A stretch of 64,000 nt of DNA from Anaerovibrio sp. JC8 (lineage in GTDB: Bacteria > Bacillota > Negativicutes > Selenomonadales > Selenomonadaceae). Below are positions 26,863-34,047 of this stretch, in pieces. Position 1 is the stretch's first letter; each line of letters opens with the position of its first letter. The notes beneath the pieces are model-generated. The model was given only the letters and a program-made list of their open reading frames with translations. It searched no databases and had not been told where the DNA came from. The position numbers and the translations under genes were made by a program. The stretch covers positions 1 to 64,000 of the forward strand of contig NZ_ANBM01000010.1 of the NCBI RefSeq assembly GCF_002100115.1, in the 5' to 3' direction.

Positions 26863-28194
26863 TTATTTACCCAAAAATCTCCCATATTCTTCCCTACAGA
26901 GTACATGACGATAACCTGCAGAATAACCGCCTTTTTCACCTTTACCTACAGACAGTTTAAAACCGGATTTACCTTCAAACAGCATTACACAGTCGGAACC
27001 ACCGAATAAGAAATAGCCCAGTTCATCCCCTTTTTTCACTTTTGTCCCCGGCTTTATGGTTTCAATAAAATTAACACTGGAAACCTGCCCCATCCCCACT
27101 GGAATAACGGCCACCATTCCATAGTCTGTCTTTATAAGAACACAGCCTCTTGTTTCCACACTTTGCCATGAAAGTGAATTTGATTCCAAAACATACAACT
27201 CTTTGTTCTTGTCCCAATAAACAACTCCTCCAACCGCATTGGCATAAGGAATTTTATATACTGCTTCAACGACTCCGGACACAGGGAAATGATATCTGTG
27301 ATAATCATCATAATTTAGATATGTATGTGTCAATATTCCGTTGTGAAATAATTTCGCGTACTCAGCTCCCGGCTCCCCCAGCAGCTGCTCAACAGACACA
27401 AAATTGGAATCCTTAATTATTACACCGTCTTCCCGTTTAATAGAATCGGCATAGAACCTTCCGGATTCATCGATATTCCACACGCCCTGGGGAAGGGAAT
27501 CCGCAGGTGAAACAACAACCCTATCATCGTTAGGTTCGGCAATCGGACGGGCATTTCCATTTGACAGCTTTCTGGAGAAAAATTCGTTGAATGAATGCCA
27601 GTTATCCGGTGATTCATACCACCCCTTATCAAGATTCCAGGATGGATCACGAAGAAGCATATCCAAGTACTCCTGTTTCCACGATGCTTCTGAATCCAGG
27701 AAATCCCGCCATGTATTGTTGTACTCTGTCAACCACGTATATATTGGTTCAAGGTACTCTACAGACGGATAGAACAGCGCTTTGTCCTTAAGCTCCTCCA
27801 GTGGTTGATCCAAAAGCCAGTACACATAGAGGATGCTTTGATCACATTTTGTGGAAAAGTTTCCGTATCGTTCCTCCGGCATGATATTCCAAGGCATACA
27901 GGTTACTGTATAATCCAGGAAACCATAGAGCTCATCCAAAGATTGCACTGGATTGGTTTTCCTGTCCGGATTGATAATTGATGCCTGCTTAATAGACTTT
28001 TCCACCAATATTCGTATATCTGGATTGTTAATCATTAACTCCCTGAAGCTTGTGGAGGCTTTTGGCCGCCCTACAGACGTTGAAATACCTGATGGCTGTT
28101 CAGCTTGCGCAGCTATAGCCTGGCTTATCCACAGCGTACTCATTGCCAGCAATAAGGCACAAAGCCATATTGCCACAAAGCTTTTTCTTTTCAT
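26863..28194 (-). CDS. Exported phosphatidylserine-decarboxylase-like protein
   Basis: 443 aa. The first 29 residues are a signal peptide (MKRKSFVAIWLCALLLAMS...QAIAAQAE). The rest matches the phosphatidylserine decarboxylase family: FNEFFSRKL, VVSPADS, HTYLNYDDYHRYHFPVSG and a C-terminal LGYFLFGGSDCVMLF. The GGS there (about residue 398) corresponds to the LGST self-cleavage site that makes the pyruvoyl group. An N-terminal PSDC-type helical domain precedes it. Export is odd for a lipid enzyme; the relatives named phophatidylserine-decarboxylase-family often act on other substrates. Its genomic surroundings are decayed DNA. Confidence 0.8.
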   Translation of the reverse strand: MKRKSFVAIWLCALLLAMSTLWISQAIAAQAEQPSGISTSVGRPKASTSFRELMINNPDIRILVEKSIKQASIINPDRKTNPVQSLDELYGFLDYTVTCMPWNIMPEERYGNFSTKCDQSILYVYWLLDQPLEELKDKALFYPSVEYLEPIYTWLTEYNNTWRDFLDSEASWKQEYLDMLLRDPSWNLDKGWYESPDNWHSFNEFFSRKLSNGNARPIAEPNDDRVVVSPADSLPQGVWNIDESGRFYADSIKREDGVIIKDSNFVSVEQLLGEPGAEYAKLFHNGILTHTYLNYDDYHRYHFPVSGVVEAVYKIPYANAVGGVVYWDKNKELYVLESNSLSWQSVETRGCVLIKTDYGMVAVIPVGMGQVSSVNFIETIKPGTKVKKGDELGYFLFGGSDCVMLFEGKSGFKLSVGKGEKGGYSAGYRHVLCREEYGRFLGK

Positions 28195-28407
28195 AATAAA
28201 ATCCTCCTCATCTAATCTTGCAATATCTCTTTAACACTCCGGTTTTCTCAGTTTTTCATAATTATATAATTATCTAATGTCTGCTCAATAATGCCTTGTC
28301 TTACACAATTCTATCAACCCACAGCGTAATCCTGCAAAAACAGGATATTTCTTTCCAGCTGCACCAAATTTCGGGCACTACCTCCCTGGCCAAAAGAGTA
28401 ATAGAAC

Positions 28408-28576
28408 GGTTCTCTGGGATAATAATATCTATGATAACAACTCAGCAGGTTCAGATGGGGAGTGCCACAGATACATTGATAGAACTACATTGCAATGGGT
28501 GGTTCCAGAAATCATCAGTGCAATCATGAAGCACGTTGACGGAACGCCAGCTACCATTAATGGCAATGGTTCCATT
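28408..28576 (+). pseudogene. Second GH5 cellulase remnant with internal deletion
   Basis: 28,408-28,566 is nearly identical to 25,236-25,394, the C-terminal end of the GH5 barrel. Then GGCAATGGTTCCATT joins sequence that lies 312 bp further on in the first copy (25,702-25,716). The linker and most of the CBM are missing. Both flanks of the missing segment in copy 1 are GGCAA, which points to deletion between short direct repeats. Confidence 0.8.
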
Positions 28577-28739
28577 CGTAATGATGGGTTACATGACTCT
28601 CAAAGTCATTATCCGCAATATAGGTAAACTCCCCAACGATTATATTAGGATTTTTTATTATTGGTTTCACATATATTTCTTTATCATATCCCGCTATGGG
28701 ATGAATAACATTGGGATCAGGATATTTTTTGCTTCCCAT
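28577..28739 (-). pseudogene. 5' fragment of a Vat/CatB-type xenobiotic O-acetyltransferase
   Basis: The minus strand from ATG 28739 (AGGGGGA upstream) reads MGSKKYPDPNVIHPIAGYDK..., then ...[16 protein letters not shown]..., then HHYEW. This matches the N-terminal 52 residues of streptogramin/chloramphenicol hexapeptide acetyltransferases. The left-handed beta-helix and catalytic His are absent: the frame runs into the inverted cellulase remnant and stops at 28557. Confidence 0.7.
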
Positions 28740-28799
28740 GGATATTTCCCCCTAAATAGTGTCATGCAAGGTAATTCGACACCTAGATTTATTTTCCCT

Positions 28800-28945
28800 T
28801 TACTGGATGCCCTGATACTGGAAATCCGCAAGGAACACTCATAAAGCAATTCGAAAATCTGCCGTATCGCAAATTACAAAGCCAGTAGTTATGCAGTATG
28901 GCAGGTTTCTTTTGCGCCTGGTACAGCCAAAGTACAGCCACAAAT
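28800..28945 (+). repeat. Hairpin-containing repeat, copy 1 (partner at 30,674-30,812)
   Basis: The two share GGAACACTC-TAAAGCA, a hairpin with arms CTGCCG.../...TGGCAG around a common CCAGTAGTT loop segment, then TTTCTTTTGCGCCTGGTACAGCC and AAAGTACAGCCA. The arms differ but still pair. The first 35 bp (CCCTGATACTGGAAATCCGC...) recur alone at 30,001-30,037. Confidence 0.7.
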
Positions 28946-29032
28946 AATGTCATGAAAATCTGCGCCCCAGTGATGACGAAGCAGGCTCTGCTAAAGGCTC
29001 CCGCCCTACAAAAAATATTTTTTAAATCTTTG

Positions 29033-29095
29033 TTGTAACTGTTGACATTACAACTAAATAATGTTATTATCTCATTGTAATCAAGTTAGTTACAA
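29033..29095 (+). promoter_or_regulatory. Two TTGTAA-N9-TTACAA operators
   Basis: Exact palindromes lie at 29033-29053 and 29075-29095, flanking the TTGACA-like promoter of the cupin gene. A third is at 29505-29525, before the Rrf2 gene. The Rrf2 regulator is the obvious candidate to bind them. Confidence 0.75.
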
Positions 29096-29124
29096 CATTA
29101 ATTCAACTTTAGGAGGAAAACAAA

Positions 29125-29481
29125 ATGAAAAATTACAACAAAATTAGTGTAGCAAATGATGCAAGAACCGAATTACATGACAACTTACAGCTTACCGGGG
29201 CTGAAATCAGCGTCAACAACCTTCCAGCCGGAGCCAGTGTTCCTTTCGTTCACTATCACAAAAAGAATGAAGAAATCTACTTCATAGTCAGCGGCAAGGG
29301 CAAAGCTGTAATCGATGGTGAAGCTGTTGAGTTGGCAGCCGGTGATTGGCTCCGTATCTCCCCTGCTGCCCGCCGTCAGTTCTTTGCCAGCCCAAATGAA
29401 GCAATCAGTTTTATTTGTATTCAGGTTCGGGAAAATTCTTTGGAAGAATATACTGCAGAAGACGCACTCATTGAAAAATAA
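29125..29481 (+). CDS. Cupin-domain protein
   Basis: 118-aa single-domain cupin. Cupin motif 1 is PFVHYHKKNEEIYFIVSGKG, with the metal ligands His, His and Glu; the motif 2 region is AAGDWLRISPAARRQF, lacking the usual His. AGGAGG precedes the start. The gene sits between operators and the Rrf2 gene, so it is probably the regulated target. The function is unknown; related small cupins are linked to detoxification of reactive carbonyls or to quinone/sugar chemistry. Confidence 0.85.
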   Translation: MKNYNKISVANDARTELHDNLQLTGAEISVNNLPAGASVPFVHYHKKNEEIYFIVSGKGKAVIDGEAVELAAGDWLRISPAARRQFFASPNEAISFICIQVRENSLEEYTAEDALIEK

Positions 29482-29497
29482 GTATAATTGACAATAT

Positions 29498-29533
29498 AGA
29501 CTCATTGTAATACCATAACTTACAATGAGTCTT
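29498..29533 (+). promoter_or_regulatory. Third Rrf2-type operator / hairpin
   Basis: AGACTCATTGTAA ... TTACAATGAGTCT is a 13-bp-arm inverted repeat that contains TTGTAA-N9-TTACAA (29505-29525) and is followed by TTTTAGTTT. It can act as the cupin terminator and as the autoregulatory operator of the Rrf2 gene. Confidence 0.65.
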
Positions 29534-29553
29534 TTAGTTTAAGGGGAATTGAT

Positions 29554-29985
29554 ATGCAGTTTTCATTTCGTATGCCGGTTGCAGTACAAATATTGTTGTG
29601 CGTCGCCAAATTTGACGGTGTCTTTAAAACCACCTCTACCTTTCTGGCCTCCAGTGTAAATATCAATCCTGTTATTATCCGCAAAACTCTGGGCCAGCTA
29701 AAATCTGCCGGTTTAGTTGAAGTAGCCGCAGGAGTAGGCGGGGCCAAGCTTACAAAACAACCTTGTGAAATTACATTACAGGAAATATTTAATGCTGTTG
29801 AAGATGATGAAGACTTGTTTCATATTCAGGATAATCCTAATCCCAACTGTCCTGTAGGGCGAAATATACAACAGGTACTTGGCAATAAATTATCCGTAAT
29901 AAAAAATAACATGCTGGATGATTTTGCCAAAATAACACTGGAAGATTTACTTGATGACATTAATAAAGCTGAACAAAGCAGATAG
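29554..29985 (+). CDS. Rrf2-family regulator (YwnA-like)
   Basis: 143 aa with an N-terminal winged helix (TTSTFLASSVNINPVIIRKTLGQLKSAGLVE) and GVGGAKL wing. It lacks the three-Cys Fe-S cluster of IscR/NsrR; only one Cys is seen in PNCPVG, so it belongs to the YwnA/YetL-like group that senses electrophiles or thiol stress. The operators and the adjacent cupin suggest a self-contained stress-response pair. Confidence 0.88.
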   Translation: MQFSFRMPVAVQILLCVAKFDGVFKTTSTFLASSVNINPVIIRKTLGQLKSAGLVEVAAGVGGAKLTKQPCEITLQEIFNAVEDDEDLFHIQDNPNPNCPVGRNIQQVLGNKLSVIKNNMLDDFAKITLEDLLDDINKAEQSR

Positions 29986-30000
29986 TATAATTTTCATTAT

Positions 30001-30086
30001 GCCCTGATACTGGAAATCCGCAAGGAACACTCGTAAAAAATAATCCGCGGGCCGTGCCTAAATTGGTGTGGCTCCGCGGATTTTTT
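30001..30086 (+). terminator. Repeat fragment plus terminator
   Basis: 30,001-30,037 repeats CCCTGATACTGGAAATCCGC and the following GGAACACTC of 28,809-28,842. The hairpin AATCCGCGG / CCGCGGATT with flanking A and T runs (about 30,045-30,083) then ends the Rrf2 transcript. Confidence 0.75.
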
Positions 30087-30179
30087 AACTCCATTGACAC
30101 ATAATTATAATATGCTATACTTTCAGACAAAGTTATATAATCGTTGCCGTATGAAAACATTAGGTTTGGAGTGATTATT

Positions 30180-30680
30180 ATGTTCAGGGAAATGAGAAGA
30201 AAAAACCAGCAGTTATCTGCTGACGAATGTATATCCATATTGGAAAAATCCACCTCAGGGGTGCTGGCCGTATCTGGTGATGATGATTATCCTTATGCAG
30301 TGCCTCTTTCCTTTGCTTATGTTGATAATAAATTGTATTTTCATGTTGCAAAAAGCGGTCATAAGTTGGACGCCCTGCGTAAAAACCCAAAGGCTTCATT
30401 TTGCGTAATAAATCAGGATAACATCGTACCAGCGGAATATACTACATATTTTCGCAGTGTAATTGCTTTTGGCACTGTTCGGATAGTGGAGGACAATACC
30501 GCTCCGGAAAAACGCCTGGCATTGGACATACTTGCAGATAAATACTGTCCACAGGAAACTATTGAAAGCAGAGAAAAAGAAATCGGAAAACTAATGTCAG
30601 CTCTGTATGTGCTGGTAATGGATATTGAACATTTAACAGGCAAAGAGGCTAAAGAACTGGCAGCTACGCGCCCCCATTAA
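30180..30680 (+). CDS. Pyridoxamine 5'-phosphate oxidase-like flavoprotein (NimA-related)
   Basis: 166 aa from ATG 30180 (TTGGAG at 30166-30171). The start MFREMRRKNQQLS... and GVLAVSGDDDYPYAVPLSF are typical of the NimA-related FMN-binding split-barrel family, some of whose members reduce nitroimidazoles. A second, more distant member lies at 37,707. The function here is unknown; resistance cannot be inferred. Confidence 0.88.
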   Translation: MFREMRRKNQQLSADECISILEKSTSGVLAVSGDDDYPYAVPLSFAYVDNKLYFHVAKSGHKLDALRKNPKASFCVINQDNIVPAEYTTYFRSVIAFGTVRIVEDNTAPEKRLALDILADKYCPQETIESREKEIGKLMSALYVLVMDIEHLTGKEAKELAATRPH

Positions 30681-30812
30681 AGCAAAGGGAACACTCTTAA
30701 AGCAGTCAGTTAAACTGCCGCCCCGCAAAGTACAAACCCAGTAGTTGCGCGGTGTGGCAGTTTTCTTTTGCGCCTGGTACAGCCCTAAATATAACCGAAA
30801 GTACAGCCAAGT
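30674..30812 (+). repeat. Hairpin-containing repeat, copy 2
   Basis: Partner of 28,800-28,945. It begins GGGAACACTCTTAAAGCAG, has the stem CTGCCGCCCCGCA/TGCGCGGTGTGGCAG and ends GCGCCTGGTACAGCC...AAAGTACAGCCA. Further GTGTACAGC repeats follow at about 30,935-30,955, close to the integration site. The rest of this gap to 30,975 is AT-rich with no gene. Confidence 0.65.
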
Positions 30813-30975
30813 AATGCCAGTTTTTTTATGTTTATACACCAAAATTGCATTATCCCCCATTCCCCACTTTTGCCTTTTTTTCCCCATAAAATTGGGACGG
30901 GCTCATTAATTTTGTAACAAAAAATCTTTGTGGGTGTACAGCGGGTGTACAGCCACAATTTTGGGGCAAAAAGAA

Positions 30976-31001
30976 AAGGCTTCCGAATGCTCGGAAGCCT
31001 T
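30976..31001. terminator. Terminator beyond the tRNA-Leu fragment
   Basis: AAGGCTTCCGA-ATGC-TCGGAAGCCTT with T-rich sequence on the minus strand; probably the original terminator of the tRNA-Leu gene. Confidence 0.85.
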
Positions 31002-31011
31002 GATATTACTG

Positions 31012-31068
31012 TGGTGCCGAAGGCCGGACTCGAACCGGCACGTAATTGCTTACGGCAGATTTTGAGTC
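31012..31068 (-). tRNA. Displaced 3' half of tRNA-Leu (CAA): attachment site
   Basis: The minus strand reads anticodon loop CTCAAAA (anticodon CAA), a class II variable arm CGTAA-GCAA-TTACG, the T-arm GCCGG-TTCGAGT-CCGGC, acceptor 3' strand CTTCGGC and ACCA. The 5' half (GCCGAAG...) is absent: identity stops at the anticodon stem. This is the usual footprint of a tyrosine integrase that crossed over in the anticodon region, and the integrase gene is next to it. An intact tRNA-Leu is expected at the other element end. Confidence 0.85.
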
Positions 31069-31232
31069 AATGTCGACCATGTGTTCTCCTATGTTGTTTC
31101 GTGTCGAATGGTGTCGAAACCCAGTAATTTCATGGGTTTATCACCTATATGAAATGTTGTCCCATGTTGTTTGGTTGTGTTCGCTTTTGAGCCCACTGCT
31201 GTCTTTTCGCTGTCAGGTGCTGTCAGCTGCTG

Positions 31233-32435
31233 TCACTTAATCAGCTTCTTGAAGCGCTCGTCTACCCAGTCCCCAACCCTTGAAGCATCTTCATCCTCAA
31301 TGTGGGTGTAAGTATCAAGAGTAATCTGAACATTGCTGTGACCAAGCTGGCCCTGAATATCCTTTACATCGAAGATATGGGACAGCTTCATGCTGGTGGC
31401 CATGTCATGGCGCAGATCGTGGAATCTGAATTTCAAATCTTTCTCCCGGCATATCCTAGAATAAAGGCTGGAGAACACATCCGGGTTATAATACCGCCCG
31501 TCATTGGTGGTAAATACCATTTCCGGATGCTCCCAAGTTTTGGAAGCAAGCCGTATTGCGGCCTGCTTCTTTTTATATTCCATCAGTTTCACACAATAAT
31601 CAGCAGAGAGTTTCAGCTTTCTCACGCTCTTTTCTGATTTGGTCTTGTCAATGTAAATCCTGCGTTTCTTGGTTTCAGGATCCTTGTCACCGATGCCCAT
31701 GGCCTTGTCAATAATAACTGAACCGCCAGTAATCTTGCCATTATCGTCCCGCTTGATGTCGAAGCTGTCCCAGGTCAGGGCCAGCAGTTCGCTCCTTCTG
31801 AGGCCTGTTATATATTCGGTGTATATGGCCATCTGCCAACCATAAAATCCGGCAGGATATTCAAGCAGCGTTTTCCAATCCTCTATAGTAGGCTTAACAA
31901 AAGGCCTCTTGGCTGGCTTCTGGGGAAGCTCCAAAAATTCCGCTGGGTTGTCCACTATAAGATGCTCCTGCCTTGCCCGCTTGAAGGCCTGTTTTATTAC
32001 AGTGCGGAAATACTGACAGGTACGATATTTGTCCGTCCCAATTACCTTGTAAATGACATACTGGAGATCAGAGGTCTGCACCTTGTCCAGCTTCATGTTC
32101 CCAATGGCATTGATGCAGATATCCAGTATTCCCCTGTAGGATACCTGGGTGTTCTCCCTTAACTTTGGAACCTTATAAGTATCGAACCACTTATTCAGCC
32201 AGTCCTTCACGGTCATTTTGTCTGCATCCACATGAAGGTTGTGGGAATATTTTTCCAGCATCTGCTTCACATAGGCCAGGGCTTCCTTTTGGGTTTTGAA
32301 ATACTTTAAAGGTCTGCTTATTTTCCCTGTTTTTGGGTCAACCCCTGCTGTAACCTGTGCCACCCATCTTTTTCTGTCCTCACGATAGAAAACAGTTCCT
32401 TCATTGTGTGCCCGCGCTTTTTTCTGACTTCCCAT
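31233..32435 (-). CDS. int: Tyrosine-type site-specific integrase
   Basis: 400 aa. An N-terminal AP2-like arm-binding domain (GTVFYREDRKRWVAQVTAG) is followed by a SAM-like core-binding domain and the catalytic domain with R (TGLRRSELLALTW, about 212), HxxR (FHDLRHD, about 340) and the C-terminal LGHSNVQITLDTYTH with Tyr near 375. AGGAGG precedes the start. The gene ends 165 bp from the split tRNA-Leu. The spacer holds repeated TGTTGT/GTGTCGAA words, which may be arm-binding sites. Confidence 0.95.
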   Translation of the reverse strand: MGSQKKARAHNEGTVFYREDRKRWVAQVTAGVDPKTGKISRPLKYFKTQKEALAYVKQMLEKYSHNLHVDADKMTVKDWLNKWFDTYKVPKLRENTQVSYRGILDICINAIGNMKLDKVQTSDLQYVIYKVIGTDKYRTCQYFRTVIKQAFKRARQEHLIVDNPAEFLELPQKPAKRPFVKPTIEDWKTLLEYPAGFYGWQMAIYTEYITGLRRSELLALTWDSFDIKRDDNGKITGGSVIIDKAMGIGDKDPETKKRRIYIDKTKSEKSVRKLKLSADYCVKLMEYKKKQAAIRLASKTWEHPEMVFTTNDGRYYNPDVFSSLYSRICREKDLKFRFHDLRHDMATSMKLSHIFDVKDIQGQLGHSNVQITLDTYTHIEDEDASRVGDWVDERFKKLIK

Positions 32436-32535
32436 TCTTTAATGCCTCCTGTCTTGCTTATAAATACTTAATAACCCATATCGTTTTAAAATCTGCCACA
32501 TACACGGCTGAAAAATACCACAAGACCAATAACCG

Positions 32536-32650
32536 TGTGGATAATACCAGATTTTCGGTGGATAACCCCAGAATCCATGTGGATATTACAAAAAAACATG
32601 TGGATAATCCCATTAATCTTGTGGATAATCTGTTAATAAACTGTTGATAA
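32536..32650. other. DnaA-box array with 21-bp phasing (origin-like)
   Basis: Six TGTGGATAA-type words (reverse complement of TTATCCACA) start at 32536, 32557, 32578, 32599, 32620 and 32642. Three are exact, three have one mismatch. A seventh (TGTGGATAG) is at 32737. The spacing of two helical turns would put the boxes on one DNA face. It lies between int and the repressor gene, a common position for element origins. Confidence 0.65.
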
Positions 32651-32658
32651 CTTCAAAA

Positions 32659-32728
32659 AGTGGTACATGTAGTGGTTCATGTAGTAGTACATGTACTGGT
32701 CCATGTAGTGGTACATCTAGTGGCTCAT
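32659..32728. repeat. 12-bp direct repeats (six copies)
   Basis: AGTGGTACATGT-like units start every 12 bp from 32659 to 32719, with changes mostly at two positions. They sit beside the DnaA-box array and look like iterons. On the minus strand they would encode a four-residue repeat, but that frame has no ribosome site. Confidence 0.7.
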
Positions 32729-32832
32729 TATGAACCTGTGGATAGTCGCTAGGCCTTGCAGGGCAAGGGCTCCAGCAACCCCTAATATAATATAAGACTA
32801 TATAAGACAAGACAGTAGTATTAGTAAGCGAG

Positions 32833-33135
32833 TTATTTACCGCCCAGTCCTTCAACAATAGCCATAATATTCTTCTTCTTATCAGGGGACAGCTTCTTTA
32901 TGGCATTGGCTATTTCAGCCACTTCCTTGTCCGGCTTGTAGTCGGCGAGATAATCAAGGGTGGTGCTGTAGTAGTCCGCCATCTTGCATATCATTTCCAG
33001 CGATGGTCTGGCATAATCCCTTTCGTAATTGTTCAGTGTAGATTTGGGAATACCCAGTTCTTTGGCAGCCTCAGCAATGGATAAGCCCTTGCCTTCGACT
33101 CTTAAACTCTTAATTCTTTCACCAAAGGTAGTCAT
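32833..33135 (-). CDS. XRE-family repressor (phage-type)
   Basis: 100 aa. The N-terminal HTH_3 (SIAEAAKELGIPKSTLNNYERDYARPSLEMICKMADYY) is followed by a short charged tail. It is transcribed towards int and divergently from the excisionase-like gene, the standard lysogeny-switch layout. The palindrome TACCA-TAATT-TGGTA (33201-33215) in the divergent region is a likely operator. Confidence 0.88.
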   Translation of the reverse strand: MTTFGERIKSLRVEGKGLSIAEAAKELGIPKSTLNNYERDYARPSLEMICKMADYYSTTLDYLADYKPDKEVAEIANAIKKLSPDKKKNIMAIVEGLGGK

Positions 33136-33200
33136 CAGCTTGTTCTCCTTAAATTTTTTTCATGTTGTTTCGTGTTGTTTCATGTTGTCCGATATCAATA

Positions 33201-33215
33201 TACCATAATTTGGTA
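33201..33215. promoter_or_regulatory. Putative repressor operator
   Basis: TACCATAATTTGGTA, a perfect 5-bp-arm palindrome in the divergent region between repressor and excisionase-like genes. Iterated TGTTGTTTC(A/G)TG words lie at 33162-33190. Confidence 0.5.
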
Positions 33216-33354
33216 CAGTTTGTATAGAGGTGTTTTAAAAAGTGACATAATTTTTGTGGACAGCCCATAGTCCATGTGTTATATTTGTTTCAGAATCAAG
33301 AACGGTTTATTTGGTAATGTATTAGAACCAGATAAACCTAAAAGAGAGGTATTA

Positions 33355-33576
33355 ATGATAATGGAACAGAAAAACCCAATGTTTGTTAGTGTCAAGGACT
33401 TCGTTAAGTATTCAGGACTCACGGAATACTGCGTCCGCAGACTTTTGAGAATAGAGGAATTTCCCAAATTCAGATACGGCCACACTATACGGATTCCACT
33501 GGAAGCCGCCCAGCAGTGGCTTCTGAACAGTCAAGGTACAGATTTGGACACCCTGTACCCCGCTTGCTATAAATAA
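33355..33576 (+). CDS. Excisionase-like small DNA-binding protein
   Basis: 73 aa. The central winged-HTH resembles MerR/Xis-type excisionases: VSVKDFVKYSGLTEYCVRRLL and FRYGHTIRIPLEAAQQWL. AGAGAGG at 33343-33349 supports ATG 33355. It is divergent from the XRE repressor and near int, as expected for xis. Confidence 0.78.
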   Translation: MIMEQKNPMFVSVKDFVKYSGLTEYCVRRLLRIEEFPKFRYGHTIRIPLEAAQQWLLNSQGTDLDTLYPACYK

Positions 33577-33608
33577 CCATGGCAAGGGGAAAAACAAGGG
33601 GCTGGATT

Positions 33609-33920
33609 ATGGAGCTGAAAGAGTTTTACATTACCCACAACTCCGACAGGATAAGCCCCAATGCTCAGGCCATGTGGCACTATCTCATGTATCGTGCCAA
33701 TCAGAACTGGTGGCATTATCCCCTTTGTCTTAATGTTCCCGAAATGGCCTTTGCCCTTAAAATGTCCACTGCCAGTGTGAAGCGGGCCAGGGATGAACTC
33801 ACCAAAAAGGGGTATATTAGGTGGGAATCCCCCGGTGGTGCCAGAGCTGCCAGATATTATATTATGAGCCGGACCGGTTCAAAATATGCAGGGCAGGAAG
33901 AAAAGGAACAAAAAGAATAA
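33609..33920 (+). CDS. Phage-type helix-turn-helix protein
   Basis: About 103 aa. MELKEFYITHNSDRISPNAQAMW... and NVPEMAFALKMSTASVKRARDELTKKGYIRW form a winged helix as found at the N-terminus of phage/plasmid replication initiators (DnaD/RepA-like). No primase or helicase part follows, so it may be a short replication or regulatory protein. ATG 33609 is preceded by AAGGGG; 33579 in frame lacks a ribosome site. Confidence 0.65.
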   Translation: MELKEFYITHNSDRISPNAQAMWHYLMYRANQNWWHYPLCLNVPEMAFALKMSTASVKRARDELTKKGYIRWESPGGARAARYYIMSRTGSKYAGQEEKEQKE

Positions 33921-34047
33921 TACGCGATATATCACCCCCGGAAACAGCCAAAAACTTTTCCTCACTCCTTATATTATTTTATTTAATCGTTTCGTTACGC
34001 AGTGGCTACTTCTGGGGGTATATGTTATATGGAAGGAAATGATAAAA

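Noticed and set aside
24100-28740. A complete insertion sequence
   Set aside because: Only an istA fragment is readable; no istB, terminal inverted repeats or target duplications could be found.
32357-32647. Plus-strand frame with repeated VDN residues
   Set aside because: The repeat arises from the 21-bp-spaced TGTGGATAA boxes; the frame starts antisense inside int and has no ribosome site.
32613-32858. Minus-strand frame with PLHV-type repeats
   Set aside because: It begins inside the repressor gene without a ribosome site and simply reads the 12-bp repeats.
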